This document shows positions 35,340 through 42,940 of a DNA stretch of 64,000 nucleotides, piece after piece (within the stretch, counting starts at the first letter, position 1; each line of letters starts with the position of its first letter). Source of the DNA: JAIVHA01 sp965367295 (GTDB taxonomy: Bacteria; Pseudomonadota; Gammaproteobacteria; DSM-19610); NCBI GenBank assembly GCA_965367295.1, contig CBDUHN010000011.1:5989-69988 (forward strand), given 5' to 3'. The notes below the pieces were generated by a model. That model made no database searches and was not told the origin of the DNA. It worked only from the letters and a program-made list of their open reading frames with translations. The position numbers and the translations under genes are program-made.

Positions 35340-35567
35340 TTAGTCCTCGAAATGCTCGGCGTTGCTGCGCAACTCGCGGGCCAGGGTGGCGACGCGATCG
35401 GCTGCCCGTTCCAGCTCTTCCAGTACCGAGGTACTGATAGCGGACTCAATCATGAGGGCCAGCTCTTCATAGTGACTGGCACCCAGGTGCGAGGCCATGC
35501 CGGGCGGCAGCGTGCCACGGAAATGATCGACGACTTTCTTTGCATGTACGGCATGTCGGTGTGTCAT
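35340..35567 (-). CDS. Conserved small hypothetical protein
   Basis: A 75-residue acidic, helical, cytoplasmic protein (VVDHFRGTLPPGMASHLGASHYEELALMIESAIS). It has a ribosome binding site (AGGGAAC) and lies 22 bases downstream of ppk2, so it is probably cotranscribed with it. I recognise no functional motif; the name of any family is uncertain. Confidence 0.65.
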   Translation of the reverse strand: MTHRHAVHAKKVVDHFRGTLPPGMASHLGASHYEELALMIESAISTSVLEELERAADRVATLARELRSNAEHFED

Positions 35568-35588
35568 GTTTGTTCCCTGATCGCAATG

Positions 35589-36512
35589 TCATTCCACCTG
35601 TACAGGTGGGGTCACCAGAATATGCTCACCTTTCTCGAAAATATCCGCGGCACAGCCGACAATGAGATGATCCGGCGCATACACCACATTCTTGTCCTTG
35701 TTGGGATAAGGCAATTCATTGAGTAAAAAACGTAGCGCATTGATTCGCGCCCGCTTCTTGTCATCGGATTTCACTACCGTCCAGGGGGCATCGGCAGTAT
35801 CGCTGTAAAAGAACATGGATTCCTTGGCCTCGGTATAGGCATCCCATTTATCCAGCGAGGCGAGATCGATGGGGCTGAGCTTCCATTGCTTGAGTGGATC
35901 GGTACGGCGCTGCTGGAAACGCCGGAACTGCTCATCACGGCTTACCGAGAACCAGAGCTTGAAGAGCCGGATACCACTGCGGGTGAGCATGCGTTCCAGC
36001 TCCGGGGTCTCCCGCATGAATTCCAGGTATTCACCGGGGGTGCAGAAACCCATCACCTTCTCGACACCGGCCCGGTTATACCAGGAGCGGTCGAACAGTA
36101 CGATCTCACCCGCCGTAGGCAGGTGCTTGATATAACGCTGGTAATACCACTGCCCCTGTTCCTGTTCACTGGGCTTTTCCAGCGCCACCACGTGCGCACC
36201 ACGCGGATTCAGGTGTTCCATGATGCGCTTGATCGTGCCACCCTTGCCGGCGGCATCGCGGCCCTCGAACAGAATGACGATACGCTGGCCGGTCTCCTTG
36301 ACCCAGTTCTGCATCTTCAATAACTCGATCTGCAGCTGGTTCTTGGCATGCTCGTATTCGGTGCGGGTTATAGGCTTAACATACGGGTAACCGCCCTCGC
36401 GAAAGATCTGCTTGCGACTCAGGTTGCGCACCTCCGCCAATCGCCTGGACGAGGTCCGGGAAGAAGTCGTGGCTTTCGGTGTGGTGTTCTGGATGCTCAT
36501 ATCATCGGCCAT
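35589..36512 (-). CDS. ppk2: Polyphosphate kinase 2 (PPK2 class I)
   Basis: A 307-residue P-loop kinase with Walker A FEGRDAAGKGG (residues 83-91 region), the lid/Walker B segment DRSWYNRAGVEKVMGF from residue 141, and the EQGQWYYQRYIKHLP motif. It transfers phosphate between polyphosphate and nucleoside diphosphates. ATG 36512 follows GGAGAGGAGATC; the longer reading frame to 36593 overlaps the divergent CBS gene promoter. Possible functional link to the CHAD protein at 54165-55730, which belongs to a polyphosphate-binding family. Confidence 0.93.
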   Translation of the reverse strand: MADDMSIQNTTPKATTSSRTSSRRLAEVRNLSRKQIFREGGYPYVKPITRTEYEHAKNQLQIELLKMQNWVKETGQRIVILFEGRDAAGKGGTIKRIMEHLNPRGAHVVALEKPSEQEQGQWYYQRYIKHLPTAGEIVLFDRSWYNRAGVEKVMGFCTPGEYLEFMRETPELERMLTRSGIRLFKLWFSVSRDEQFRRFQQRRTDPLKQWKLSPIDLASLDKWDAYTEAKESMFFYSDTADAPWTVVKSDDKKRARINALRFLLNELPYPNKDKNVVYAPDHLIVGCAADIFEKGEHILVTPPVQVE

Positions 36513-36658
36513 TGGCGATCTCCTCTCCTTGGGGTACCAGTATCCCGCCAGGCCAGTTCCCGGAACCATGATCCATATCATAGCGTCGGCCATTTTCCGG
36601 CCCGGATATACTCGCTATGCTGTCCCATGGCCCGCCAACTCCGACAGGACGCTGCCGC

Positions 36659-37099
36659 GTGAAACTGACCGAATACATGTCGTCGAAACTGATCACCGCC
36701 GCCCCGGAGGACGGGATTCGCAGCACCTACTTCCGGATGCGTAGCGAAGGCATCCGCCATATGCCGGTGGTGGATGCAGGCGGCCACCTGCTGGGCATGA
36801 TCAGTCAGCGCGACCTGCGGCGGCCGGACTGGGTGGACGAGGCACCGGATCTGTCCCACGACTATCAGCTGGATGATCTCATGGAGGTGCAGAGCCTGAT
36901 GAGCACCAACCTCATTGTGGTGCATACCTATGACAGCATTGGCAAGGCCACCCACCTGCTGCGCCAGCATCAGATCGGCGCCCTGCCGGTACTCGACAAG
37001 CACGACCGGCTGGCGGGTATTCTGTCAACGGTGGATCTGCTACGGGTACTGGAGCAACTACTCGGTGAAGAAGAACCGCACACCGATCATCACGGGTGA
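36659..37099 (+). CDS. CBS-domain pair protein
   Basis: A 146-residue cytoplasmic protein made of two CBS motifs (MSSKLITAAPEDGIRSTYFRMRSEGIRHMPVVD and MSTNLIVVHTYDSIGKATHLLRQHQIGALPVLD), which usually bind adenosyl ligands. GTG 36659 is favoured: it gives the canonical start of the first CBS motif and has AGGA upstream; an ATG at 36617 adds 14 unusual residues. Divergent from ppk2, followed 91 bases later by a cytochrome b gene. Confidence 0.82.
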   Translation: MKLTEYMSSKLITAAPEDGIRSTYFRMRSEGIRHMPVVDAGGHLLGMISQRDLRRPDWVDEAPDLSHDYQLDDLMEVQSLMSTNLIVVHTYDSIGKATHLLRQHQIGALPVLDKHDRLAGILSTVDLLRVLEQLLGEEEPHTDHHG

Positions 37100-37190
37100 G
37101 AGAATCCTCCCGGTGGAGAAATCAGTCTGCTATGCTAGCGCCCTGAAAAGGTGATTGAAGCCACCAACGCAACTGCACGGGAGTGAACAG

Positions 37191-37928
37191 ATGAACGAAC
37201 TGAAATCCCACCCGGTATGGGATGCACCCACCCGCTGGTTTCACTGGATCAATGCCCTTTGCGTGATTGCCCTCGTGGCGGTAGGCGTGGTGATCCTCAA
37301 CGCCAGCAGTCTCGGTGCCAGCAATGAAGGCAAGATCGCCCTCAAGACGGTGCATGTACTGATTGGCTATGTGTTTGCCATTAACCTGCTGGTGCGCCTG
37401 ATATGGGCATTCATCGGTAACCGGCATGCCCGCTGGAGCGCATTCCTGCCTATGGGCCGCGGTTATCTACAGGCGCTGTTCAGCTACCTGCGCAACTTCG
37501 GCAGCGGTCGCCATGGCCAGTACCTGGGACACAACCCGGCCGGACGACTGGCCGCCACTGCATTATTTCTGTTGATCCTGGTACAGGCCGTCACCGGCCT
37601 GGTGCTGGCCGGTACCGACATCTTCTATCCGCCCTTCGGCCACTGGATCGCGCAATGGATTGCCGCCCCGGGGCTGGATCCCGCCAGCATCGCGCCCTAC
37701 GCAAAAGAGATGTACGACCCGGCCGCCTATGAGGCCATGCGGGCCTTCCGCAAGCCCTTCATCGAAATCCATGAGATCGGCTTCTATGCGCTGATCATCA
37801 TGGTGGTACTGCATGTTACGGCGGTGGTGGTTACCGAGATCAAGGAAGGCGGCGGCATCGTGTCTGCCATGTTCACCGGCCGCAAGACCCTGTCCGGCCC
37901 CCCTGCCGATGCACGGGACCAGCAGTAA
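37191..37928 (+). CDS. Cytochrome b561-type membrane protein
   Basis: A 245-residue di-heme cytochrome b of the Ni-hydrogenase/b561 type, with four or more helices. Ligand histidines lie in WDAPTRWFHWINALC, LKTVHVLIGYVFAINLLVRLIWAF, the third-helix region near QAVTGLVLAG, and EIHEIGFYALIIMVVLHVTAVV. ATG 37191 follows GGGAGTGA. It probably links a periplasmic c-type donor to quinone. No cytochrome c or catalytic subunit is adjacent, so the partner is unknown. Confidence 0.87.
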   Translation: MNELKSHPVWDAPTRWFHWINALCVIALVAVGVVILNASSLGASNEGKIALKTVHVLIGYVFAINLLVRLIWAFIGNRHARWSAFLPMGRGYLQALFSYLRNFGSGRHGQYLGHNPAGRLAATALFLLILVQAVTGLVLAGTDIFYPPFGHWIAQWIAAPGLDPASIAPYAKEMYDPAAYEAMRAFRKPFIEIHEIGFYALIIMVVLHVTAVVVTEIKEGGGIVSAMFTGRKTLSGPPADARDQQ

Positions 37929-37937
37929 TCACAACGG

Positions 37938-38447
37938 TCACGGGGAAGCCGCTCCCGGCGGCTCCCCGTCCCGCCTCGCCTGCGCCTCCTTGATGAGTTC
38001 CATGTGCTCGATCAGGGCATCGGCGGTTTCCTTCAATAGATCCAGCTCCGCGAGGGTGAGGTCATCCAGCCGCTCCAGATTGTACTCGATGGTATCGATG
38101 ATCTGCCTGGCCGGCCGCTGCAGGGGACGCATGAAATAGGCGGTGATACTGGACACGATGGCACCAAAGAACAGCATGGAACCCAGCACGATCCACACCG
38201 CACCAATCAGTTTCGCCATCCCGGTAATCGGGGTATCGGCAATCCCCGCCGTGGAAAAACCCGCCACCGCCCAGTAAAGCGCATCCGCATAGGAGCGGAT
38301 GCTGGTGCCCACTACCCCCCGCTCCGCGTAGAACAGCCCGGCCGAGAACAGCAACCACAGACCTACCAGTAACAGGATAATTTTCAGGAAGGGGGTGTGC
38401 ACCAGCACATCGTTCAGAAAACGATGCAGACGATGATTACGACGCAT
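37938..38447 (-). CDS. Two-helix ion channel family protein with atypical filter
   Basis: A 169-residue protein with helix 1 (about 20-40), a pore helix, a filter loop FSTAGIADTP (residues 64-73) and helix 2 (about 78-105), then a charged coiled-coil tail. The layout is that of KcsA/Ion_trans_2 channels, but the filter reads TAGIAD instead of TVGYGD, so potassium selectivity is uncertain. It may be a channel of different selectivity or a non-conducting relative. Convergent with the cytochrome b gene. Confidence 0.75.
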   Translation of the reverse strand: MRRNHRLHRFLNDVLVHTPFLKIILLLVGLWLLFSAGLFYAERGVVGTSIRSYADALYWAVAGFSTAGIADTPITGMAKLIGAVWIVLGSMLFFGAIVSSITAYFMRPLQRPARQIIDTIEYNLERLDDLTLAELDLLKETADALIEHMELIKEAQARRDGEPPGAASP

Positions 38448-38478
38448 ACTCTCTCCAGGGTCCGTAAGTGCGACGGGG

Positions 38479-38690
38479 CTAATGACCCATCGTGCGGAAA
38501 AACGAGTGAATCATCAATACTCCGGCCACAATCATGGCCATGCCGGTCAGTGACAGGTCGGGGCCTCGCCATAGAGCAGGATACTCCCAGGGTGATAAGC
38601 AGCGCGCCCGGACCGGACCGCATAGGTTATGCCGACGGGAAGGCCGCCAGTTGCGATTCGCCAGGCCCGTGAAGCCGGGATGCCGTGCAG
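38479..38690 (-). pseudogene. Decayed small multidrug resistance (SMR/EmrE-like) efflux gene
   Basis: Three frames on the minus strand together spell an SMR transporter remnant: GFTGL, then GITYAVRSG, then GALLITLGV, then LLYGEA, then DLSLTGMAMIVAGVLMIHSFFRTMGH before a TAG stop. These match the order of EmrE-type helices 3 and 4 (AYAVWSG-G-A-LI...; the C-terminal DLPAIIGM-LI-AGVL-I). At least three frame changes separate them and the helix 1-2 part is missing. I infer an inactivated and truncated gene. Boundaries are approximate. Confidence 0.6.
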
Positions 38691-38763
38691 AACTGCGAAT
38701 CATGACCGTACATTTCCTGCTGCCAAACGCGAGACACCAGGGCATGCGCCCGACATTATCCTG

Positions 38764-40482
38764 TCAGGACGCGATCATTGGGTCGCCATGATGATAGACA
38801 TGGATACGGTTACCGCCACCTTTTTTGGCGACATAACAGGCCGCATCGGCCAGGGCGATGGTCGCTTCGACATCCAGTCCTGGCTGAACCGGCAATATGC
38901 CGATGCTGACGCCAATCGAAAATTGCCGGGATCGCCAATGGAACTGGAAATCCTGCAGCATCTCCCGAATTCTCTCCGCCAGGCTCAACGCCCGATCCAT
39001 AGGGCTATACTCCATCAACACCGCGAATTCATCCCCTCCAAGGCGGGCCAATGTGTCGCGTGAACGCATCTGGCCCTGCAGCAGGGCCGCGATCTGGCGC
39101 AGCAGATCATCACCGGCAATATGTCCACAGGTATCATTGATGATCTTGAACTGATCAAGATCGAGAAAGCACAGGACATGTGCAACCCCCGGCTCATCAT
39201 CGCTGGACAATACCCGTAGCAGGCGGCGCTCGAATTCACGCCGGTTGACCAGGTTGGTGAGGGCATCATGCGTGGCCTGATGGGTGAGTTGCTGTTGCAG
39301 GTTGCGCTTGTCGGTGACATCCCGACAAACCACCAACAGGCACGGCTCCCGGTCATCGGGCTCCAGGGAGACGCGCTGGTGCACCCAGAATATCGAGCCA
39401 TCCTTCCTTATTTTCCGGTACTCGATTCCCTGATCGGCTGCAGGATTGCGGAACTGCTGCTCCACATAGGCAAAAACAGCCCGCTGGTCTTCCGGGTGAA
39501 TGATCCTGGAGGCCGATTCGCCAATCAACTCGTCCACATCGTATCCAAGCATCCTGGCACCTATACGATTGATAGACTGTATTTCACCAAGCCGGTTGAT
39601 CGAGGTATATATATCCGGTGCATTGTCATATAAGGCCTGGTAACGAGCCTTGCTGATATCCAGCGCGTGTTGCGCTTCGACGGTATCCGTGACGTTTTTG
39701 AATATTCCCCGTGTCGATACAATTCCGCCGTCCTTGATAATCGAACCGCAATCCCCCTCCAGGTGGACCACCTCCCCCGATTTTTTACGGAATTTAAACT
39801 GTATGCACAGCAACGTTTCGCCATTGAGTAATCGCCTGAAGCGGTCCTGGCAACAGGCCAGACTGTCGGGATGCAGGACATCGAAGAGGCTCAGCGATTC
39901 AGCCTCCTGCCGGGTGTACCCCAGCGTTTCCCGCCAGGCTCGATTGGTGTACATGATGTCACCAGCCGGTGAAACACACTGGATCAGGTCACTGGTGTTA
40001 TCGAAAATATCCAGGTACCGCTCCTCACTGCTGCGCAGCATCTGTTCTGCCAGCTTGCGCTCCGTAATGACATCGAACAGGGCAACGAAATACCCTCGCA
40101 GCGGGCTATAGGCCGATATAGAAAGCCAGGTGGCCAGTGCGCCGATATAGATTTCAAATTTTTCCGGTACCCCTCCCCGCGCGATGCGTCCGAAGATCTC
40201 CAATAGCCCTGCGTCGCTGGTACGAATGCCGGGGATCAACTCAGCTACGCGCTTGCCACAGACATTGCGCAGACCTATCTGGCGTTCAAAGGCGGGGTTG
40301 GTATAGAGAAAGACGAAATCGCTGGGCTGCCCCTCGTCGAACAGCATCTGGCAGTACGCCATGCCATTGAGCATGTGCTCGAAGATAGGTTGATAAGTTT
40401 CTTTATCGAAGTGTACCGGCGGCCTTGCGCCGGACTCGGATGCCAGCCGGGAAGAATAATGTTCCGAATCATTTGCTACCAC
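38764..40482 (-). CDS. PAS-GGDEF diguanylate cyclase
   Basis: A 572-residue cytoplasmic signalling protein with three PAS-type domains in series (FEHMLNGMAYCQMLFDEGQ, EERYLDIFDNTSDLIQCVSPAG, KARYQALYDNAPDIYTSINRLG) and a C-terminal GGDEF domain (DLDQFKIINDTCGHIAGDDLLR, RLGGDEFAVLM). The intact GGDEF predicts cyclic di-GMP synthesis. No EAL domain. GTG 40482 is preceded by GGAGGTAAGGCA; an ATG at 40548 has no such site. Stands alone. Confidence 0.9.
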   Translation of the reverse strand: MVANDSEHYSSRLASESGARPPVHFDKETYQPIFEHMLNGMAYCQMLFDEGQPSDFVFLYTNPAFERQIGLRNVCGKRVAELIPGIRTSDAGLLEIFGRIARGGVPEKFEIYIGALATWLSISAYSPLRGYFVALFDVITERKLAEQMLRSSEERYLDIFDNTSDLIQCVSPAGDIMYTNRAWRETLGYTRQEAESLSLFDVLHPDSLACCQDRFRRLLNGETLLCIQFKFRKKSGEVVHLEGDCGSIIKDGGIVSTRGIFKNVTDTVEAQHALDISKARYQALYDNAPDIYTSINRLGEIQSINRIGARMLGYDVDELIGESASRIIHPEDQRAVFAYVEQQFRNPAADQGIEYRKIRKDGSIFWVHQRVSLEPDDREPCLLVVCRDVTDKRNLQQQLTHQATHDALTNLVNRREFERRLLRVLSSDDEPGVAHVLCFLDLDQFKIINDTCGHIAGDDLLRQIAALLQGQMRSRDTLARLGGDEFAVLMEYSPMDRALSLAERIREMLQDFQFHWRSRQFSIGVSIGILPVQPGLDVEATIALADAACYVAKKGGGNRIHVYHHGDPMIAS

Positions 40483-41116
40483 TGCCTTACCTCCAGAACC
40501 AGACCGATGCTTTGTACGGATAATCGTTATCGGTGCGCGGCAGAACAATTACGCCAACTCATCGGAACCCGGAAACTTCCGATCAATCAGCGGTTCCTTA
40601 CAAAACACAGCCTGATTCACACAGGAATATGGATTGGCCGGTGTCTTCCACGAATGTCGTCAGGGGCGTCCCCGGTCGTGCCTGCTGTCATCGGGAGCGG
40701 GACTTTGGCAGGTCCACCCCCCTGGTCCCATGTTACAGACTAGCAGTAAATTTGCAGGACACAGCATCTCATCCCCCCCCCTGTACCGGCTTCAGCCACG
40801 GCGCCAGCCTGGCGGAACCCCGCCCCCTGTTCCCGATGTCCGGCCACCTTCGCCGCGGGCCTGGTCGCGGTACTGCCCCACCCTGTCCCGGATCACTCCG
40901 GCAGCGGCTGACGGGGACCGCACCAATATCGAGCGCAACGCCATGCGTCTGCCGACACTTGCACGAAAACAGTGCATCAAGGCTTGCGTTTCATCAACCG
41001 ATGGCACGGTATTCCAGGCACCAGCCCCTCTCACCAATGGCATACTTGTTGCTCCAGTACCTGCATGCTGATCACCCTGCCCCCTGTCCGGGCCTTTACA
41101 ACGCGACCGCACCGCC
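40483..41116. other. Gene-less stretch upstream of sigma-54 activator
   Basis: About 630 bases between the divergent PAS-GGDEF and NifA-like genes. The open frames crossing it are proline/arginine-rich and have no domain-like content. I see no terminator, RNA gene or clear operator; promoters of both genes should be here. Confidence 0.4.
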
Positions 41117-42709
41117 ATGGCCCAGGAAACTGATCCCCGTCAGGTCAACGCCGCCCTGTTGATCGAAGTCGCCAAGCTCATGGCCAAGCCCATGCCTTCG
41201 GGACAGAAGATCTTCAACGTATTGCACCTGCTATCACGATGGGTGCGGCTGCACTATGCGCGGATCATGTTGCCCAATTACCAGACCCGCGAGCTGGAAG
41301 TGGCCTACTACCATGAACTGCCACCGGAGAAGGTCGCCGCCGGTGACTACACCGTGCCCTTCGATAAGGGCCTGACCGGGTACGTGTGGCGCAGTGGCCA
41401 GGTGGCACTGGTCACCGATGTACTCAGCGAACCGGTGTTCCTCACCCACATTGCCGAGCCCATCGAGGGCAGCAAGCATCACGTCGGCTATATCGCCGTG
41501 CCCATCATCATCGATGGCAAGACCGTTGGCGTACTGTCCGCCCAGCGCCGCGCCAACCCGCGCCGCCGCTATGCCGATGATGTCGATCTGCTGCGGGTCA
41601 TCGCCACGATGGTGGGGCCGGTACTGCAGCAACTGCGGCATCGCGCCCGGAGCATCAGCTTCGTGCCGGGCCAGTTGGACCGTGACAGCGGCCGCTTCCT
41701 GCAGCTGTGCGAGGCACACGGCATCATCGGCTCCAGCCGGGCGTTACTGTCGGCGGTGAAGGAGATCGACCAGGTCAAGGACAGCGATGCACCCATCCTG
41801 CTGCTGGGCGAATCGGGCACCGGCAAGGAGATGTTCGCCGGCCTGGCGCACCGGGAAAGCCGGCGTCGCCAAAAGCCCTTCGTGTGCATCAACTGCGCCT
41901 CCATTCCCGAGTCCCTGCTGGAGTCGGAGCTGTTCGGCCACGAGAAGGGCAGCTTCACCGGCGCCTACCGGCGCCAACAGGGCAAGATCGAACAGGCCGA
42001 CGGCGGCACCCTGTTCCTGGACGAAATCGGTGACATGCCGCTGGACCTGCAGGCCAAGCTGCTGCGCGTGATGCAGGACAAGCACATCCAGCCCATCGGC
42101 AGCGACCGGCCGCGCCACGTGGATTTCCGGCTCATCACCGCCACCCATGTGAATCTCAGCGAGGCGGTACAGGAAGGCCGCTTCCGGCTCGACCTGTTCT
42201 ACCGCCTCAATGTGATTCCCATTTCACTGCCGCCGCTGCGCCGCCGCCAGGAAGACATCCCGCGCCTGGCACAGCATTTTCTCAATCACTACGGCCAGGT
42301 CTATGACCGCAGCGTACATTTCACCCAGGGTGTGCTCGAACGACTGCAGGACTTCAGCTGGCCGGGCAACGTTCGCCAGCTGCAGAACGTGGTGGAACGC
42401 GCCGTGCTCAAGGCCGACGGCCAGTGGGTGGGCACGGATGAAATCGAGGCAGTGCTCCGCGCAGAACCATTGACTGAAATCGACGACCTGTCAGGACAGG
42501 CAACGGCGGCTCCCCCGGCTGTACCGGCAGGGCTACCCACCCAGGCCGTGGAGCCCCGTACCTACCGGCGCGTGCAGGCGGCGGACCTGGCCGCCATCCA
42601 GGAAGCCCTGCGCCGCAGTGGCGGTAACCAGGCCCAGGCTGCGCGCCTGCTCGGCTATACCACGCGGCAACTGCGCTACCGGTTACAGAAACTGGGCGAT
42701 GAGGCATAA
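41117..42709 (+). CDS. NifA-like sigma-54-dependent transcriptional activator
   Basis: A 530-residue activator: N-terminal GAF domain (about 10-170, GLTGYVWRSGQ as in NifA), AAA+ domain with Walker A GESGTGKE (231-238), the sigma-54 contact loop GSFTGA (278-283, a variant of GAFTGA), Walker B GGTLFLDEIGDMPL, and a Fis-type helix-turn-helix at the end (GGNQAQAARLLGYTTRQLRYRL). The GAF domain senses a small ligand or signal not identified here. Two sigma-54-type promoters occur 8-9 kb downstream in the urt/fmd locus and could be targets; that link is inference. An intrinsic terminator follows. Confidence 0.9.
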   Translation: MAQETDPRQVNAALLIEVAKLMAKPMPSGQKIFNVLHLLSRWVRLHYARIMLPNYQTRELEVAYYHELPPEKVAAGDYTVPFDKGLTGYVWRSGQVALVTDVLSEPVFLTHIAEPIEGSKHHVGYIAVPIIIDGKTVGVLSAQRRANPRRRYADDVDLLRVIATMVGPVLQQLRHRARSISFVPGQLDRDSGRFLQLCEAHGIIGSSRALLSAVKEIDQVKDSDAPILLLGESGTGKEMFAGLAHRESRRRQKPFVCINCASIPESLLESELFGHEKGSFTGAYRRQQGKIEQADGGTLFLDEIGDMPLDLQAKLLRVMQDKHIQPIGSDRPRHVDFRLITATHVNLSEAVQEGRFRLDLFYRLNVIPISLPPLRRRQEDIPRLAQHFLNHYGQVYDRSVHFTQGVLERLQDFSWPGNVRQLQNVVERAVLKADGQWVGTDEIEAVLRAEPLTEIDDLSGQATAAPPAVPAGLPTQAVEPRTYRRVQAADLAAIQEALRRSGGNQAQAARLLGYTTRQLRYRLQKLGDEA

Positions 42710-42928
42710 CCGCCAGTTCCCGGCAGCACACGAATGAAAAGGCCCCGCAATGCGGGGCCTTTTGGTATGGCAACGGGGTGCGCCCAGGCCTGGCGCCGCC
42801 GTGTGATACCCCGGGAAGGCCCCCGGGCAGGAGGTGTTCCAACGCAGCCCCTCGACCGTGGCGGCTGACGCGGTACCCGCCATCAACAGGACGGCAGAAC
42901 CCGCCAGTACGCGCAGCACTCCACCGGG
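42683..42928 (-). CDS. Doubtful small secreted protein or remnant
   Basis: An open frame immediately after the VWA gene encodes a good signal peptide (VLRVLAGSAVLLMAGTASA) then ATVEGLRWNTSCPGAF, but continues through the intrinsic terminator at 42737-42763 and overlaps the activator's 3' end. The start would be TTG or GTG. It may be a truncated leftover of a periplasmic protein gene. Low confidence that it is functional. Confidence 0.25.
   Translation of the reverse strand, partial: PGGVLRVLAGSAVLLMAGTASAATVEGLRWNTSCPGAFPGYHTAAPGLGAPRCHTKRPRIAGPFHSCAAGNWRLCLIAQFL
42737..42763. terminator. Intrinsic terminator, bidirectional
   Basis: AAAAGGCCCCGCA / TGCGGGGCCTTTT, a perfect inverted repeat with A and T flanks, 28 bases after the sigma-54 activator stop. 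It separates this gene from the convergent VWA gene. Confidence 0.88.
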
Positions 42929-42940
42929 CAACGACCGGAC

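Noticed and set aside
40533..41162. 209-codon plus-strand frame upstream of the sigma-54 activator
   Set aside because: Pro/Arg/Ser-rich composition typical of a random frame in GC-rich DNA; overlaps the activator start.
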